Source: Carex sylvatica (lineage: Eukaryota; Streptophyta; Magnoliopsida; Poales; Cyperaceae). Taken from it: a stretch of DNA of 64,000 nucleotides. The notes beneath the pieces are model-generated. The model had not been told where the DNA came from and searched no databases. It was given only the letters and a program-made list of their open reading frames with translations. The stretch spans positions 96,272-160,271 of the forward strand of contig CAXKVR010000117.1 in NCBI GenBank assembly GCA_964058845.1, in the 5' to 3' direction. A program made the position numbers and the translations under genes. This document shows, piece after piece, positions 25,801 to 38,140 of this stretch (within the stretch, counting starts at the first letter, position 1; each line of letters opens with the position of its first letter).

Positions 25801-26720
25801 GAGCACCAAATGTCATAAGATCCCCTAATTTATACATTTTTGTGGTTAAAATATGGTTTATACAACAACTTTAATTATCAGCATTCTACATTTATGTACT
25901 TTTACCAGTATTTTTACCAGTTAGTGTTGCAAGTATATCCACAATTGTTGGTTCTTTCAAATAAAAGAGAATCGACGAAATAGGATACCAAAAAATCAAA
26001 TAGCAATGAATGAATCAAAGAGATATAACTCCAGAAATATAAATCAGAATTTGCATAGATTGATATCAACACTTCAGATTAAACTGAGAGTTAAAAATTA
26101 GCACATATAGACTCTGAAAACATAAGAATAAAAATTAAAAGTAGCACATGTATTAAACTGTACATATGACAGTAAGGTACCAGAAATACCAGACTGGTTT
26201 TTTTGCTGGATCATTTTTTTGCCATTTCTCTAAACTGGAAGTAAGGGTAAAAATGTCAATTTAATTTTTTGGTTAATAATAAACTTTATTTTTAAGTTAT
26301 TAAAAGAAATGGAGTTATGATTGATGGCCATATATATAGATTTCTCAAAAAGAAGAAAAAATGTTACACCATACTCAAATTCCAAGCAAATCAAATATCG
26401 GATCCCTCTGCACAAAACTGCACGAATTTTGATGCTACACCAACCGTTCATTCCAAGTTTAGAATTGCAGTATAAAATTGCATTGATCCATACAAAATAA
26501 CCAACAACAAACCAAAATGAAATTTCCATTACTCAAAAACCTATTAAATTGCATAAATTCTACATCTTTTATACATAAACAAACCACAGATTCTTCTCTA
26601 TATCAGAAACCCGTCTCTGTCATGGGCTGCGGAGAATAGGCCCAGGCCCATCTCTCTCATGGGCTTGCAGAGGAGGACACAGGCTCTCTTCTTTTTATGT
26701 AAACATGGGCCCCACACACG
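25800..26720 (-). pseudogene. Degenerate segmental copy of the 38.1-39.8 kb gene region
   Basis: Colinear similarity to 38140-39440. Examples: ggttaaaatatggttta at about 25850 and 38200; tggatcatttttttgcca at 26205 and 38576; caaattccaagcaaatca at 26370 and 38790; aggcccatctctctcatggg at 26643 and 39398. On the minus strand it retains only the tail KPMREMGLG of the coiled-coil protein gene; the start and lysine-rich part are missing. It is therefore a truncated pseudogene with its 3' flank. Confidence 0.75.
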
Positions 26721-26829
26721 GCCCCACCCCCGAAGAATTCGGATCGTCTTCAGTAACTCAAAAGAGTATCTTTTGAGGTAACACATCTCAACCGTCTGAT
26801 TTGAAGCGGATCTCAAATCCGGTCACAAT

Positions 26830-28090
26830 CTACAATGCAGGGGCTTTTTAATATTAGTGTACACGGATCTTAAAGCAGATTGAACGGTCCAGATGTATAA
26901 ACTCAAAAGATTCTTTTTTGAGTTAATGCAGAGGAAACGAATTCCCCAGTGTTATTGGATTTTGAGATTCGTGCCAAGTTAAAAAGAACGGTCCGGATCC
27001 ATTAATTGTAAAAGATTTGATAATGATTGGCTCTGCTCTTTGATTCTTTGAATCTCTTCCCGCGGCCGAACCAGGTCAATCAATTCCGAGTCGAAATGGG
27101 TTTAGGGAAGAATCTGAATCTAATCCGACGGGTTTTGGCGACCATACTTTCAATTTAATTGCAGTCATGTCATTTTTTTTTTTTTTGCCTTTTTTTTTTG
27201 GTTTTTTTTTTTTACCAAATTATGTATTGAACCGAGATAAAGAAAAAAAATCGTGAAGCAGGCAACCCTTTAATATTATACAAATTGATCTTTTAAGTTA
27301 TTATCTCATAACTTCTTAATTTAATTTGATTTTCGAGTTATTATAATATTCTTTTATGATTTATCTTTTTATTTTATTTTTAAAGTGGGGGAATCCCCAC
27401 CGATTTGTACGAGATGCCATCTGATACAACTTACAAAAAAACATTACATCATTAAAATTAACAAAAACTGAGAAAGTTTTGTGAATCAACTTTTGGTCTT
27501 GTGATAAAGACAACGCTCTCTATATAGAAAATGACAAGTATGAAATCCGGATAGGAAACATTAAACCAAAACTGCCAAGAACATATACCAACTAAGCAGT
27601 TTTTTTTTTTTTTATGATTTATCATGAATAAAAAGATATATATTAAAAAATTGGTAGTGGTCGTCGTCCTTTAAAATTATTACGTTTCATTATTTAAAAA
27701 ATGGTTAAATGCTACGTACAAAGAATTCCATTTTCATTTTTCAATGTCATGCGAGAATTAATTGAAAATATGAACACAACACCAGTAGTTCATTATTAAT
27801 ATATATATGATTTGTGCTATACAACTCTGTTTTTGAAAGAGTTTCATGTTGTCTTCAGTGCCAATATTGCTCATCTCACTAGAATTTATATCATATAAGA
27901 TAACATAATATTTCGGTTTAGATTCAGACTAGATTGACCCATATAAGAATTTGCACGAATATTAAAAGAGCATTGTACCTCACACTAGATTGACTCAGAT
28001 TTTGATCAAACAGTCCTAATCTAACAGAACTAATTAATATTCTGTTATACCAGAGATATGGTGGGATTAAAGAAAATTAATATTCTGGCA
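26830..28090. other. Mostly gene-free stretch
   Basis: Holds a dispersed repeat (ttgagattcgtgccaagtta near 26961, also at 7.8 and 42.7 kb), T-runs near 27170-27210, and an isolated 20-codon frame at 27096 (MGLGKNLNLIRRVLATILSI) in GC-richer DNA, which could be a lost first exon but has no partner exons I can see. Confidence 0.4.
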
Positions 28091-28233
28091 AAAAAGTCCG
28101 AGTTTTTTTATCCGATTCGGCTGATTCCAACCAATTCACCCGATTTCGATTCCACGGTCAAAAGACTGATCCTGATTCTGATTCCGATTTTTCCTTCTAA
28201 GCTGTTAATACATTTCGTGACATTACAATCAAG

Positions 28234-28468
28234 TTGAGGGGGAGTATTGAATATAGTATAGAAGAAACCTGATTTAATAAGATCTCTCACATAACAAAGT
28301 TTATTAATTAAAGCATGTAATATAGGAATATACATGATTGATTTGATTAGATTACAAATGTATTTATATAGTCAACAGTTCTATTGTAATTTTAGGAATG
28401 TACATCGGCTATTTAGCCTATTTATACTCATGTAAGTTCTGTAATTTGATATATCAACAATCAATACA
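28234..28468 (+). mobile_element. Ty1/copia-type 3' LTR with polypurine tract
   Basis: TTGAGGGGGAG at 28234-28244 is the standard copia polypurine tract, followed by an LTR of about 225 bp opening TATTGAATATAG (degenerate TGTTGAA) and ending near CAATACA. The 100-150 bp before it look like the end of the internal region. The rest of the element is absent. The LTR abuts the BAHD fragment. Confidence 0.7.
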
Positions 28469-28475
28469 AGATGAT

Positions 28476-28741
28476 GAAGGTGTTTGAGATTGCGAAGGAG
28501 AAGACAGATGGCTGCTGATTGATGACTTTGCACCGAATTCAGGGTGAGCAAAGTTGATTTGGGGCGGCTTTCGTGGTTTGAACATAGTTCGATCATGAAA
28601 AGGGGCGATTTGCGGATCAGACATGGGTTTTGCGGTGGCCTAAGCCCATGTTTGAAGGAATTGCAACGTACCGATACCATCGCAGAAGCAGTGTTTAATG
28701 GCCATGCGAAGGATCATGCCACCACATGTTAGATGAGTCAC
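28476..28741 (-). pseudogene. BAHD acyltransferase exon 2 fragment (feruloyl/caffeoyl-transferase type)
   Basis: From an AG acceptor at 28742 the minus strand reads VTHLTCGGMILRMAIK followed by HCFCDGIG, the BAHD HxxxD catalytic motif, then FHDRTMFKPRKPPQINF and AHPEF. This order matches omega-hydroxyacid/fatty-alcohol hydroxycinnamoyl transferases (ASFT/FACT type), where the intron lies at the same point. An in-frame TAG follows LQTWA at about 28635. The C-terminal half with DFGWG is missing, cut off at the copia LTR. No first exon was found. Confidence 0.85.
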
Positions 28742-28841
28742 CTACATACATATATACATACAAAATATGTTATAATTACAAATCAAAGGCAACTAATAAA
28801 TCTCAACTCAGTTTCCTTATAACAATGTAATATTACATACA

Positions 28842-30355
28842 TGTAGTCACAGAGTCATGCTTGCCAGAAATATCCAAATCACTATGGGAGGTTTTGAAAT
28901 TTTCCTCTGCTTCGTCTCTTTCTTCTTTCTTCCAGTGAGCAGCCTTACTTATTTTAATATAAAAAAATACAGACTAATCAGAGATTATGTGCATATGGTG
29001 CCACAAATATTATATTATTGAAAAGTAATTAGTTTTAGGTTAGAGAAGAACCTGAGACGATGACACTGATTTTTCTGGTGCAATTTATCTGGTTGGATCT
29101 CCAAAATCTCTATAATCTTCTCAATAGTGAATTATCTACATCCATAAAAAATTGAGGGAACTTTAGAAAAAAAATATATAGTCAGCACTTTATATATAAT
29201 TAAGTTTGAACAAAAAGATATACAATTAAGGACTTGTTGGTTCACTTCAATACAATTCTATAATAAACAGTAAAGCGTGTTTCAGATTTGGAGAAACTCA
29301 TATTATGAAAGAGAAGAAGAGTTAACCGGAGAGGCGATGGATGATGTCATGATGCACGCGCCCGGTGTCTCTTATCCTGATCACTCTTGAATTTTAATTT
29401 TATCTGGTGTCTTGTTTGGAATGGGGACATCTGTTGTACCATAGCAAAATCTGTACCAAACTGAAGTCTCCCCTATAACAATGGAAACAGTAAATCGAGA
29501 CGTAGAAATTGCAATATAAAGGAGGAGGGGCCGGATTTTCTGAGATGCTTGGACTAATTATTTTAATCAGAAATAAAAACCAAAGTGAGAAAATCCAGTG
29601 CAAGTACCTTGCGTCACCAGTTTGAGGCTGCTTCTTTGTCCTGTGTTAGTTAAAATGAAAAACAAAAAAAAAAATGTTACATACCAAGGCCCTGTGCAAG
29701 ACTTTTCTGATAAGCAATTAAGTAAAACTGAGGGGAGAAGGAGAAGAAAATCATACCCATTTTTTCTCCTTTCCTCGGAAAAGATTATGATGTTCCTCAT
29801 TCCTATTTTTCTTGGGTTTATCTCATTCTCTGGCATCTCTAGTAAAAACGGGGTCCACTGTTTCAACAAATTAAGTTATAAATCAAACTCTTTGTATGCA
29901 CAAAATCAGATTGCAAAAAACAACAACTAAAACTAGGGCTACCAAATTGCTTAGTGCCAGCATATTGGAGAAAGGTACCAACACCAATAACATTTTTACT
30001 TTTTAGCGAAAAATAAAAATGCCAGAACCTCATATACATGCTTAGAAGGATTTAACAAACATGACGTACAGGTGTACAGTGTACACTGGACTGAATGTGA
30101 TACTATTAGATTTAAAAAAAAATTATACTGGTACCCAATCTGTAACCAATAAAAAATACCTTTCCTTCTCTTTTTTCTTAGGCGCCCCTTTCAGCATTTG
30201 CATTGGTACTGCCTCTGTTTATCCTTCGGGAAGGTTTTTAGCATCAATTTCCATTTCCTACCAGAGAGTGACGAAGAGTACAATGAGTTGGAATAGAAGT
30301 TTTATGCAGTTGATGAAAACAGGGATTGAGCAGGTTGTTCACATTCATCAGTAAT
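28842..30355 (-). pseudogene. BDP1: TFIIIB subunit B'' (BDP1)-like gene remnant
   Basis: Pieces at about 29757-29857, 29608-29640, 29351-29472, 29053-29140 and 28842-28946 carry splice-like borders. The key piece (29351-29472) reads FGTDFAMVQQMSPFQTRH then QIKLKFK, the second half of the B'' SANT domain that helps assemble TFIIIB at RNA polymerase III promoters. The following piece EKIIEILEIQPDKLHQK and the acidic AAHWKKEERDEAEENFK fit the family's downstream region. The first half of the SANT domain (normally WSKQDTELFYE) is missing, and the 29.8 kb piece has an in-frame TGA. A possible further upstream exon lies at about 30180-30250 (VPMQMLKGAPKKKEKE). It is broken, not a working gene. Confidence 0.7.
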
Positions 30356-30940
30356 GACTGATGTGTATATAAAAATTGCTGTCATTCTTAAAATTATGAT
30401 GAATAATCAGTATTAATGATAATACATTACATTTTTCTTTTGAAAAACATCAAATAAAGAAAAAATAAAAAAAATTCTGTTCTTATCCCTGTTTGCAGAA
30501 GTTCCTTATATTTTTTAATTTTTTTCGGGTGCAAATGATGACAATGTTTAGGATTTTGTAAAAGTGTAAATGCATATATAATTGCAAAAACCTCTTTTAA
30601 TAGCATTGATTTTAAATTAGTATCTAATATTATATTAAAAAGTTCAATTGAAATGAGAGATTGGTATATTGTATCAGAAAAAAGTTTAATGTTATTACTA
30701 AGCAGCTTGGGTTTTGAGAACTTTCCAAAGGATTTAATGTTATTGCTCAAAAAGTTTTGTAAATGCAATGATGTTTAGCCAAATATTATGCAAAGAATTA
30801 GAGAAAGAAATATGGAAACCAATAAAAGAAAGAAAAAAAACAAAGAAGGTAGCGAAAAGAAAGAAATAAAGAAAACAAAGAGAAAATATAAAAGAATTAT
30901 TACCTATTGCAAGAAGGGACAAATTGGAGTCTGTCTAGAA
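30356..30940. other. Gene-free gap between the BDP1 remnant and the NLR pseudogene
   Basis: AT-rich DNA without recognisable coding sequence or repeat structure; a purine-rich patch lies at 30790-30900. Confidence 0.4.
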
Positions 30941-33900
30941 TCAATCAATCCACTTATGTTCTATGCTTTTAATCTTGTGCCAATCTAGACCATTTGGTTG
31001 ACACCTTTCTTTTAACACTGGGCAATCTCTTATTTTAATCTTTTGGACTGAACTTGGCAGTTCTGGTAACTCTGATATTTTTGGGCATTGAATGAAATAT
31101 ATTTCTTGGAGGTTAGAGAAGTCACTCATAGTTTTCGGAAGTTTCTTTATTTCCCATCCTACAAAGAAGAGAAACTTGATAGATTGAAGGTGATCAGATT
31201 TCTGAATTGATATCTCTTCTTCTGGACAATACTTAAAACCGAAAAATTGTGGAGGAACAAAATCTTGGAATGATAAAAGCTTGTTCAGAATCACCATGTG
31301 GCTGATTAACAGTACTTGACAACTTTGGCAAGACTCTACAATAGATTTTACATCAAGATCTGGAAGTAGAAGTAGCTCAACAACATCAAGCTGACCTGGA
31401 AGGAAAGTACATGATTCTAAGCCTTGACCAGAGTAAGTGTTGTGAGAATCGCAAAGGTGCAATATTTTAAGTGAGGTTAGCTGACGAAATGATAGGGAAT
31501 TTGGGACAATGCAGTTTTCCAAGTGAATATGTTGGAGGCTTGGAAGATTGCCATTAAAAATAGCCTGAGGAGCTGAGCAATTTTTCATGAACAAGAACTG
31601 CAGAGTGGGGGGTAGTGATGTATAACCACCTTTCATTCATGTCCATAATCCAAAAGTCTTCTTCCATCTCCAAACAAAAAAAACAATTGTCTGTCCTCTC
31701 TGAACACAAACAACATTTTGCCATCCTCAAACAGTAACAACCTTCTACCTCAAATTGTTGGAGATCAAGGAGTGCATGCAAACCACCGAGGAACCTTCCT
31801 GCAGCCAGGTTGGATACGTCGAGCCCTTATACCCATCAATTTTAAGCAACTCCAGGTTTGTTGATGGCTGCAGGGCCTCAATAACATCTTTTTCTAAGCC
31901 ATTAATATCAGCTGACTCGACCCACACCAACTCCAGGCTTTTAAGTTTGGGTTTATAAATAAGCCTTGCCTCAACGGCTTCATTCTTATCTCTGACATTC
32001 TCTAGATTTACAATTCTTAGAGAGCCACCAATATCCTTCAAAGGCCCCAGTTGTTGCAGCTCGTATCCTTCCTCATTTCTCACATGAAATTCATCCAAAC
32101 CTTGGAGTGAAGTTAATTTCCCTAGGTAAGGCACTGGAGGTAAGGTATTGATGGGAAGGCCATCACTATTACGCATTTCAATGCGACGAAGGTTGATGAG
32201 GTTACTCAACTTTGTTGGAAGAGCCTCGACAGATGAGGGTAACCATAGAAATTGAAGATGGTATAGCTGCGATATTGAATCCGGCAACTCCTCAATTGAA
32301 TTCTCCCAAAAGCTTAGTTTTATAGCAGTGTTTTATAGCCCTTGGAACATGTATCTAATTCCCTCAAGTTTCTAAAATTTGTAGATATCGTAGTAATGAT
32401 TTCACTAATATCATCAATAAATGGTTTCCTAAGATGAGGGTACGCAAGTTACTTAAATTATATAAACTAGATAAAGTCTCTTTCAGATTTTCATTGTTAA
32501 TTTCAAGATATACATGCACCACAGTGGAGGGAATTTCTCTCTCAACATTTTTTATCCTAAAACAATCTTCATTAGAGAGCTTTTCTGCAAGATCGTGAAA
32601 AAGATCGTGCATGATATAGCTTTTATCCACCAGCTGAAAAATAGAGTTTGCTATCATTATTTCAAAGTATTCCAAACCTATATCTTCAACATCTCTATTA
32701 TCATCTGAGGGTTGGATCAAATTGAGTGCCACCCAATAAGGCACTAATGCACGTAAATCAAAATGTCTTGTACCTTGGGGGAAGACGCTACAAAATAAGA
32801 AGCACGGTTGTAAATACACATTGAAGTGGTGAAAGCTCCATAGCAATATCTCTCTAATGTCGCTCAAGTCTACTTTTTCTAGAGTAGATTTCCAAAACTG
32901 GATTTCTGGCAGATTACATAGCTGCCTACCAACAACCTTAGCTGCCAAAGGCAATTTACACATTTCTGTGGCAGTCTGGTCCAGAATTTTACTCAATTTA
33001 TTTTCCAATTGTAGATTGTTGAGTTGCAAATTATCAATTGTACGGTATCTTAAAAGTGATCTGAAGTCAGCATGTGCCAGATCACGCAACTCTATAAGTT
33101 TTATTGGTTTTAATGCTTCAGGAAACAACCTTGATGAGCGACTAGTTACCACAATTTTACATGCTCCTCCTCGGGAATCTAATGGTTTTAAGAAGTTCTC
33201 CCATTTTTTCTCTCCTACTACTCCATTATTATCAAACCTAACATCATCTAACACAACTAGGATGTTATCAGATTTAGTTAATGTTTCAATGAGCTTGTTT
33301 TGTAGGTTATTAAAATTGCGTAGTTTGGGGCATTTCTCTCCCGAGGCACACTCAATCATATCCTTCGTGTGCTCAGTGATATCTAAGTTTTGTGATAAGC
33401 AAAGCCACATTCTCACACCAAAGTGTTGCTCTACCCTTTTGTCGTTATAAACGTATTGTGCAAGTGTAGTCTTGCCAGCACCTCCCATGCCAGTTACCGC
33501 AACAACTGAGTAACTCTTTGTCGAACTACTGCCTCCTTGCTCATTTAACAGAAACTTAATTATCTCGTCACGATCCTTATCACGACCAAAAACTTGGTCA
33601 GCATTGCCGAGGAGGGAAGATGTGACACAAGGGTTGTTATCGGCAGTACGATTGTTTTCGGTATTCTGTATGCCTAGTAAATCACGAAAAGTCTTGGCTT
33701 CTTCTGCAACTTTCTTTAGCTCGTTCAGCCGTTGCAACAACTTCTTTTGTTGAGGAGATAACAGAGAAGTCTTTTTGACTGCGAACTTTGCACGACTTTT
33801 GATAATAGGTTTACAGGAGAAACGACGAACTCGGTCGATGAACTTTGCAAGAGGTTTGAAAATAAGTTTAGGGGAAACATGCACCAATAGCTTCTTCTCC

Positions 33901-34076
33901 TCACGCTCGTCAATGATACCCTCGGAATTGCGTTTGAGGCGCTCATACTCGAGATCGTGGAGAATACCCTCCGCATCATAGTATGCATTCTTCAGACAGG
34001 TCACCGACCTGGAGAGTAGAGCCCTGTGGTCAGAAATTGGAGTCTGGATAGAAAGAATGAAAGCTAACTTTCTGAA
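30941..34076 (-). pseudogene. CC-NB-ARC-LRR (CNL) resistance gene, 5'-truncated and frameshifted
   Basis: The 32364-34004 frame holds a full NB-ARC domain: P-loop GMGGAGKTT (residues 172-180 counted from 34004), LVVLDDV, KIVVTSRSSRL, KLPLAAKVVG, CFLFCSVFPQG and MHD in YIMHDLFHDLAEKL. The frame stays open upstream to 34076 (KLAFILSIQTPISDHR) but has no ATG, so the first 40 or so residues of the Rx-type coiled coil are absent. Downstream, leucine-rich repeats continue in shifting frames: 32287-31745 (ELPDSISQLYHLQFLWL), 31781-31554 and 31636-30941. At least four frame breaks lie near 32425, 32335, 31760 and 31640, with a stop near 32330. Such genes normally encode intracellular immune receptors; this copy cannot make one. 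Confidence 0.92.
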
Positions 34077-34079
34077 TTA

Positions 34080-34600
34080 TGAAACTTAGCTAGCTGTCAT
34101 ACAGCACAATACAGTACAATTAATTGTTGATACCATTTGAGTGATTGACCAATTAAAACTATATTTTATGTAGTCAAGTGGCTATATTTTTTTACCTTGA
34201 CAGACTCTGTCAAATTTCTAAATAAAAATGGCTATATTTTATGTAGACAAGTACATTGGCATCAACGACTCTGTATTTTTTATATGGAGTGTCCTGTCAA
34301 TGCTTAATAATAGAAGGCACAAATGTATGTTCTATATGGTCGTCTGACGCCAGAAGCTGGCATAGCTTTTCTGTTTTTACCAGACATGCATGCAGTGCAC
34401 AAGCTCAGCTGTGCTCTACTTCTTATTAGTTTGCTGTTATGTGGGTCCGATATTAGTTTGGTCTAGGAAATATGTGGTGGATACTGTCTTTTGGCAGTCT
34501 TATATTTTATGTCGACAAGCAAGTAATAGCACCAACGACTTTTCAAGGATTCGTAGCATCTTTTATGTAGTCAAGTCTCTATAATTTTTTTTTTTTATAA
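34080..34600. repeat. Four dispersed copies of a 15-bp word upstream of the NLR pseudogene
   Basis: TTTATGTAGTCAAGT or close variants occur at about 34166, 34238, 34506 and 34562, two followed by catcaacgact-like words. They look like a decayed tandem repeat in the former 5' region. Confidence 0.55.
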
Positions 34601-34929
34601 TTATTTAATGAGTACGAAATTAGATAATGAAAAAAATATTTATTCTTATCCATATCTTATAAGTTTATAAAAGAAAAATCATACACATATTCATCTTATC
34701 GGATGAGGTACGGATCGGATAAACAAATAAAAGTGTCATTGACAGTCCTATACAAATATCAGTTTTGGATTTTTGCATTTATTGTTATTTTAATCAATTA
34801 TGTTCCATTACAAACTATATATAAATGTTTTTAACTTTGTTATTTAAAAGGGCGCTGATTCGATGGTTGGAAGGAAGAGGTAAAAATTAAATTTTTTGAT
34901 ACATATATATATATATGATCCAATGAGTA

Positions 34930-35190
34930 GAACTAGAGTGTTCTTAAGTTTATCAAGCTATTTTGTAGACTCAACTCTAAAATCTATCATATTAGTTTCA
35001 AATAACAAATTTAAACCGTTGAAATTCATATACTTTATGAGTGATGTGTCTATATATAAAAAATTTAAAATTTAAAATTAATTTTATATAGAATCAAGTG
35101 ATAAAAAAAACTTTCAAAAAATTAATACATTAAAATTAATTTATATACTTTTTAATTTTAACCGCTTAATTTTTATATAAATTTATAGTA
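34930..35190. mobile_element. Partial family B MITE
   Basis: Opens gaactagagtgttcttaagt, matching the terminus of the 2148-2530 element, and continues through the left arm (actttatgagtgatgtgtc); the right terminus is lost. Confidence 0.6.
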
Positions 35191-35369
35191 ACTTGTTGAT
35201 AATACGCCAGCAGTCTTGGCATCACCTACATCTAACTCAAGAAAAGTATGTAATCCAACTATTTTTTTGTTTGGAAGCTCACAATATTTCCACAGCAAAA
35301 TTCTCTAGAAATCCTCTAAACTCTAGATATCACATCGGAGCAACCTTTTAGAAAGTAACCAACAAATTT

Positions 35370-36230
35370 TGTAACTAGCATGTACAAGTATTAATATATA
35401 TACACACAAGTGTTGATATATAATATATCAAGTATTTATATTAACATACTAATTTTTTCTAAAAAAATAGATATATTAACTTCTTCTTTTTTACTTTTTT
35501 TCTCTCATCGCCCACCCATTTTTTACATGTTTTTAGAAATAATTTATTTTTCTTCGTTCAGTCTCACCCATATTTCTGTCAATATGTGATAGATTTTGCA
35601 AATCTTAAACCACGAAAGTTTTCTATGTGATTTTATCTTTCAAGTGAGATCAATGATGAAGTATTTTCAGTTTTTTTCATCACGCAAATATTTATACATT
35701 GTCATGAAAATATTTATAACTTAAGTATTTATATCAAATTCTATCAAATTTTTTTGTATCTAACCTATTCACTCAAGTATTTATATCAAATTCTATCAAA
35801 TTTTTTTGTGTCAAGTGTTTGTACCTAACATATTCTATTAAAAAAAAATTGTTTACATATGACATTGGCCGGTGCTATATATATATGTGCAAGAGTAAAT
35901 AGTTCATGTGCCAAGTGTTTTTGCTTGATAATTCTCTTAAATTTAATTCTTTTTACATATGAGGCTGGTTGACATCTGAAACTTATTAATATCAAATATT
36001 GCAAGTATTTATACCTTATTATGTAATAATAAATATTTCATGTATATATCAAGTGTTTGTATCTAACATATTCTATTAAATTTTATTTTATTTATATATA
36101 CATATGACGCTAGCTGACGCTTGAATATATTAATATCAAATATGACAAATATTTATACCTCGTTTTCAAAGTAAATAACTCACCTGCCAAGTGTTTGCAC
36201 TTAACAATTATAATTTACTTCAATCCTCAT
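35370..36230. repeat. Degenerate repeats built on caagtgtttgtacctaac
   Basis: Words caagtgtttgta, acatattctattaaa and tacatatgac recur at about 35816, 35912, 36046 and 36190. The region 35530-35645 (ttcgttcagtctcacccata) is a diverged match to 16577-16680, tying it to the repeat array near 16.6-17.05 kb. Confidence 0.55.
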
Positions 36231-38140
36231 TTTGTTTTAAACTTACAATCAACGGAACAAAACCCAGAAAATGAAAAATAAGAAACACAAACAATAAATA
36301 TTAATACTCTATAAGAACCACAAATTAAGTATGTTCTGTGTAAAACATCTTTATCTTCACCTTATTTCCCCATTGTATCCGAGTAGCTTTTCACATAGCT
36401 CGATTTAATTAGATCATCAAATCTGAGTTCGAAGAGCCAATTAATTAAACCGCCTTAATCCCTTATCTGTTTCATCATAAGAAACAAAAGTGCTTGATTC
36501 ATTCAAACAGCGAGATATATAATCGGATTGGAGTAATTGCGAGTATTTATCTTGCCTTTAGTTGTCTCAGCTTAATTAATTCAGACATTTGGAAACCCCT
36601 CTCTCCTCCTCTCTTTATTCCTTCTCTTGTCTCTCTCATCAATAGGGACCTAACTTGGAGAATTTCTGGTGGAACGAAAAAAGAAAGAGAGACCGATCGA
36701 GTTAGATTCTTAGTGAACTTGGGGAATTTCTGGAGGGATTGATGAACGGGGGATAGTATAATAATTTTGTTTTCTTTTTTTTCTAATTGGAAGCATAGTT
36801 ACAACATTTGTGATTAATTCACAAATAAATTACAAATAATATTAACAACACACGAATTGATAGTCATCGATCATGTCAGAGATTAGTCAATATACGTACG
36901 TTTAATTCGGCTTTTCATATGAAGATTATGTTGAAAATTCAGATTGATAATTTTAATTTTGAAAATAAAAATATTGATTAATAGTACAGATATATTATAT
37001 ATGATATAATATTATTATTGTTAGGACGATAAATGCAAATATGAATAGAAGGGGTCCGTGTGAAAATTTCATTTCCTAAATCATACTCTTACAGGCCGCG
37101 TCTTACAGGCCTTGGCCCAGGCCCATTTTTCCAATTTATGATAACTAGCAAAAAAAAAAAAAAACCGACTTGGGAGTCCGCTCTTCAAAAAATCCTCGCT
37201 TTGTCGGCAGCGGTAATAAAAATAAATTACAGAAAAGAAAACATGGAACATATCATGCAACAAAGCATATAAAATGTAATGTAGATGACCATCAAAAATA
37301 AAACATTGTACATATAATGAAAAATAATTAAAATAATTTTTAAGAATTAATTAACTTACTCATCTTTACAATTGTTAAATAAATACATAATTTTAAAAAT
37401 ATAATATTGAAATGTGATCTATATTGTATATATGTCAAGCACATAAAAATAGCACAATTTGATTCAAGTTTCACCCTTCGTCAAATAACCTTCACTAAAA
37501 TATATAATGACATTTAAGTAGTGTACGAGGCCAACATTATGAAAAAAAAATTATTAAGCCAACAAAATATCTCCTAGTATTGTGCCCCCTGGTATCGTAC
37601 CTCTGTGTTACAACGGGAAATTATTATAAGAGAATAATAAAAAAATTATAATACAAAATGACATTTTTATAAAAAAAACAAATACTAAATTTGGATATTA
37701 AAAGCTTCGAAGGAGAAGGGTAGGAGAGAGAGACGCTGAGATTCTTTATGGTGTTCAAGGGGAGGAGAGAGAGAGAAGGGTGGTGACTGGTGAGATGAGA
37801 GAAATCAGAATCGAAGAAAGAAACGTCGAAGAAAGGCAAAAGAGAGAAAAGGCGGATAGAATTAAACAAAAAGAGTTTAGCAACGGGCGTCAACAGTGCG
37901 AGGGAGAGCAAACATTGATCAATGAGAACCGTCAGATTCATATCGGACGAACAAAAATAAAGAAAAAATACTGTAGGTCAACAATAACAAATCCTTTCAT
38001 GATTGGATATATAAAATAGATATCCCAAGAGAAGCATAAGCATGAATGGCAATGATATCAACATAATTTTTACAAATTAAAAAAATGACGAAACCCAGTT
38101 GGCAGAAAATATATATATATATTTTGCTGTACAACTTCAC
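36230..38140. other. Gene-poor stretch
   Basis: Contains open but unsupported frames. 37680-37960 is strongly purine-rich on the plus strand, and 37090-37130 has a ggcccaggcccat word shared with 26.6 and 39.4 kb. No family recognised. Confidence 0.4.

Noticed and set aside
30061..30354. 97-codon plus-strand frame
   Set aside because: The minus strand gives a better explanation as a possible BDP1 exon; plus frame shows no family.
32857..33450. 197-codon plus-strand frame
   Set aside because: Shadow of the NB-ARC domain on the minus strand.
35300..36200. Possible centromere-like satellite
   Set aside because: Repeats are too diverged and too few, and units are irregular.
36494..36742. 82-codon plus-strand frame
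   Set aside because: No recognisable motif; composition like leader or intergenic DNA; no partner exons.
37624..37941. 105-codon minus-strand frame
   Set aside because: Product of a purine-rich plus strand; leucine/serine-rich low complexity without motifs.
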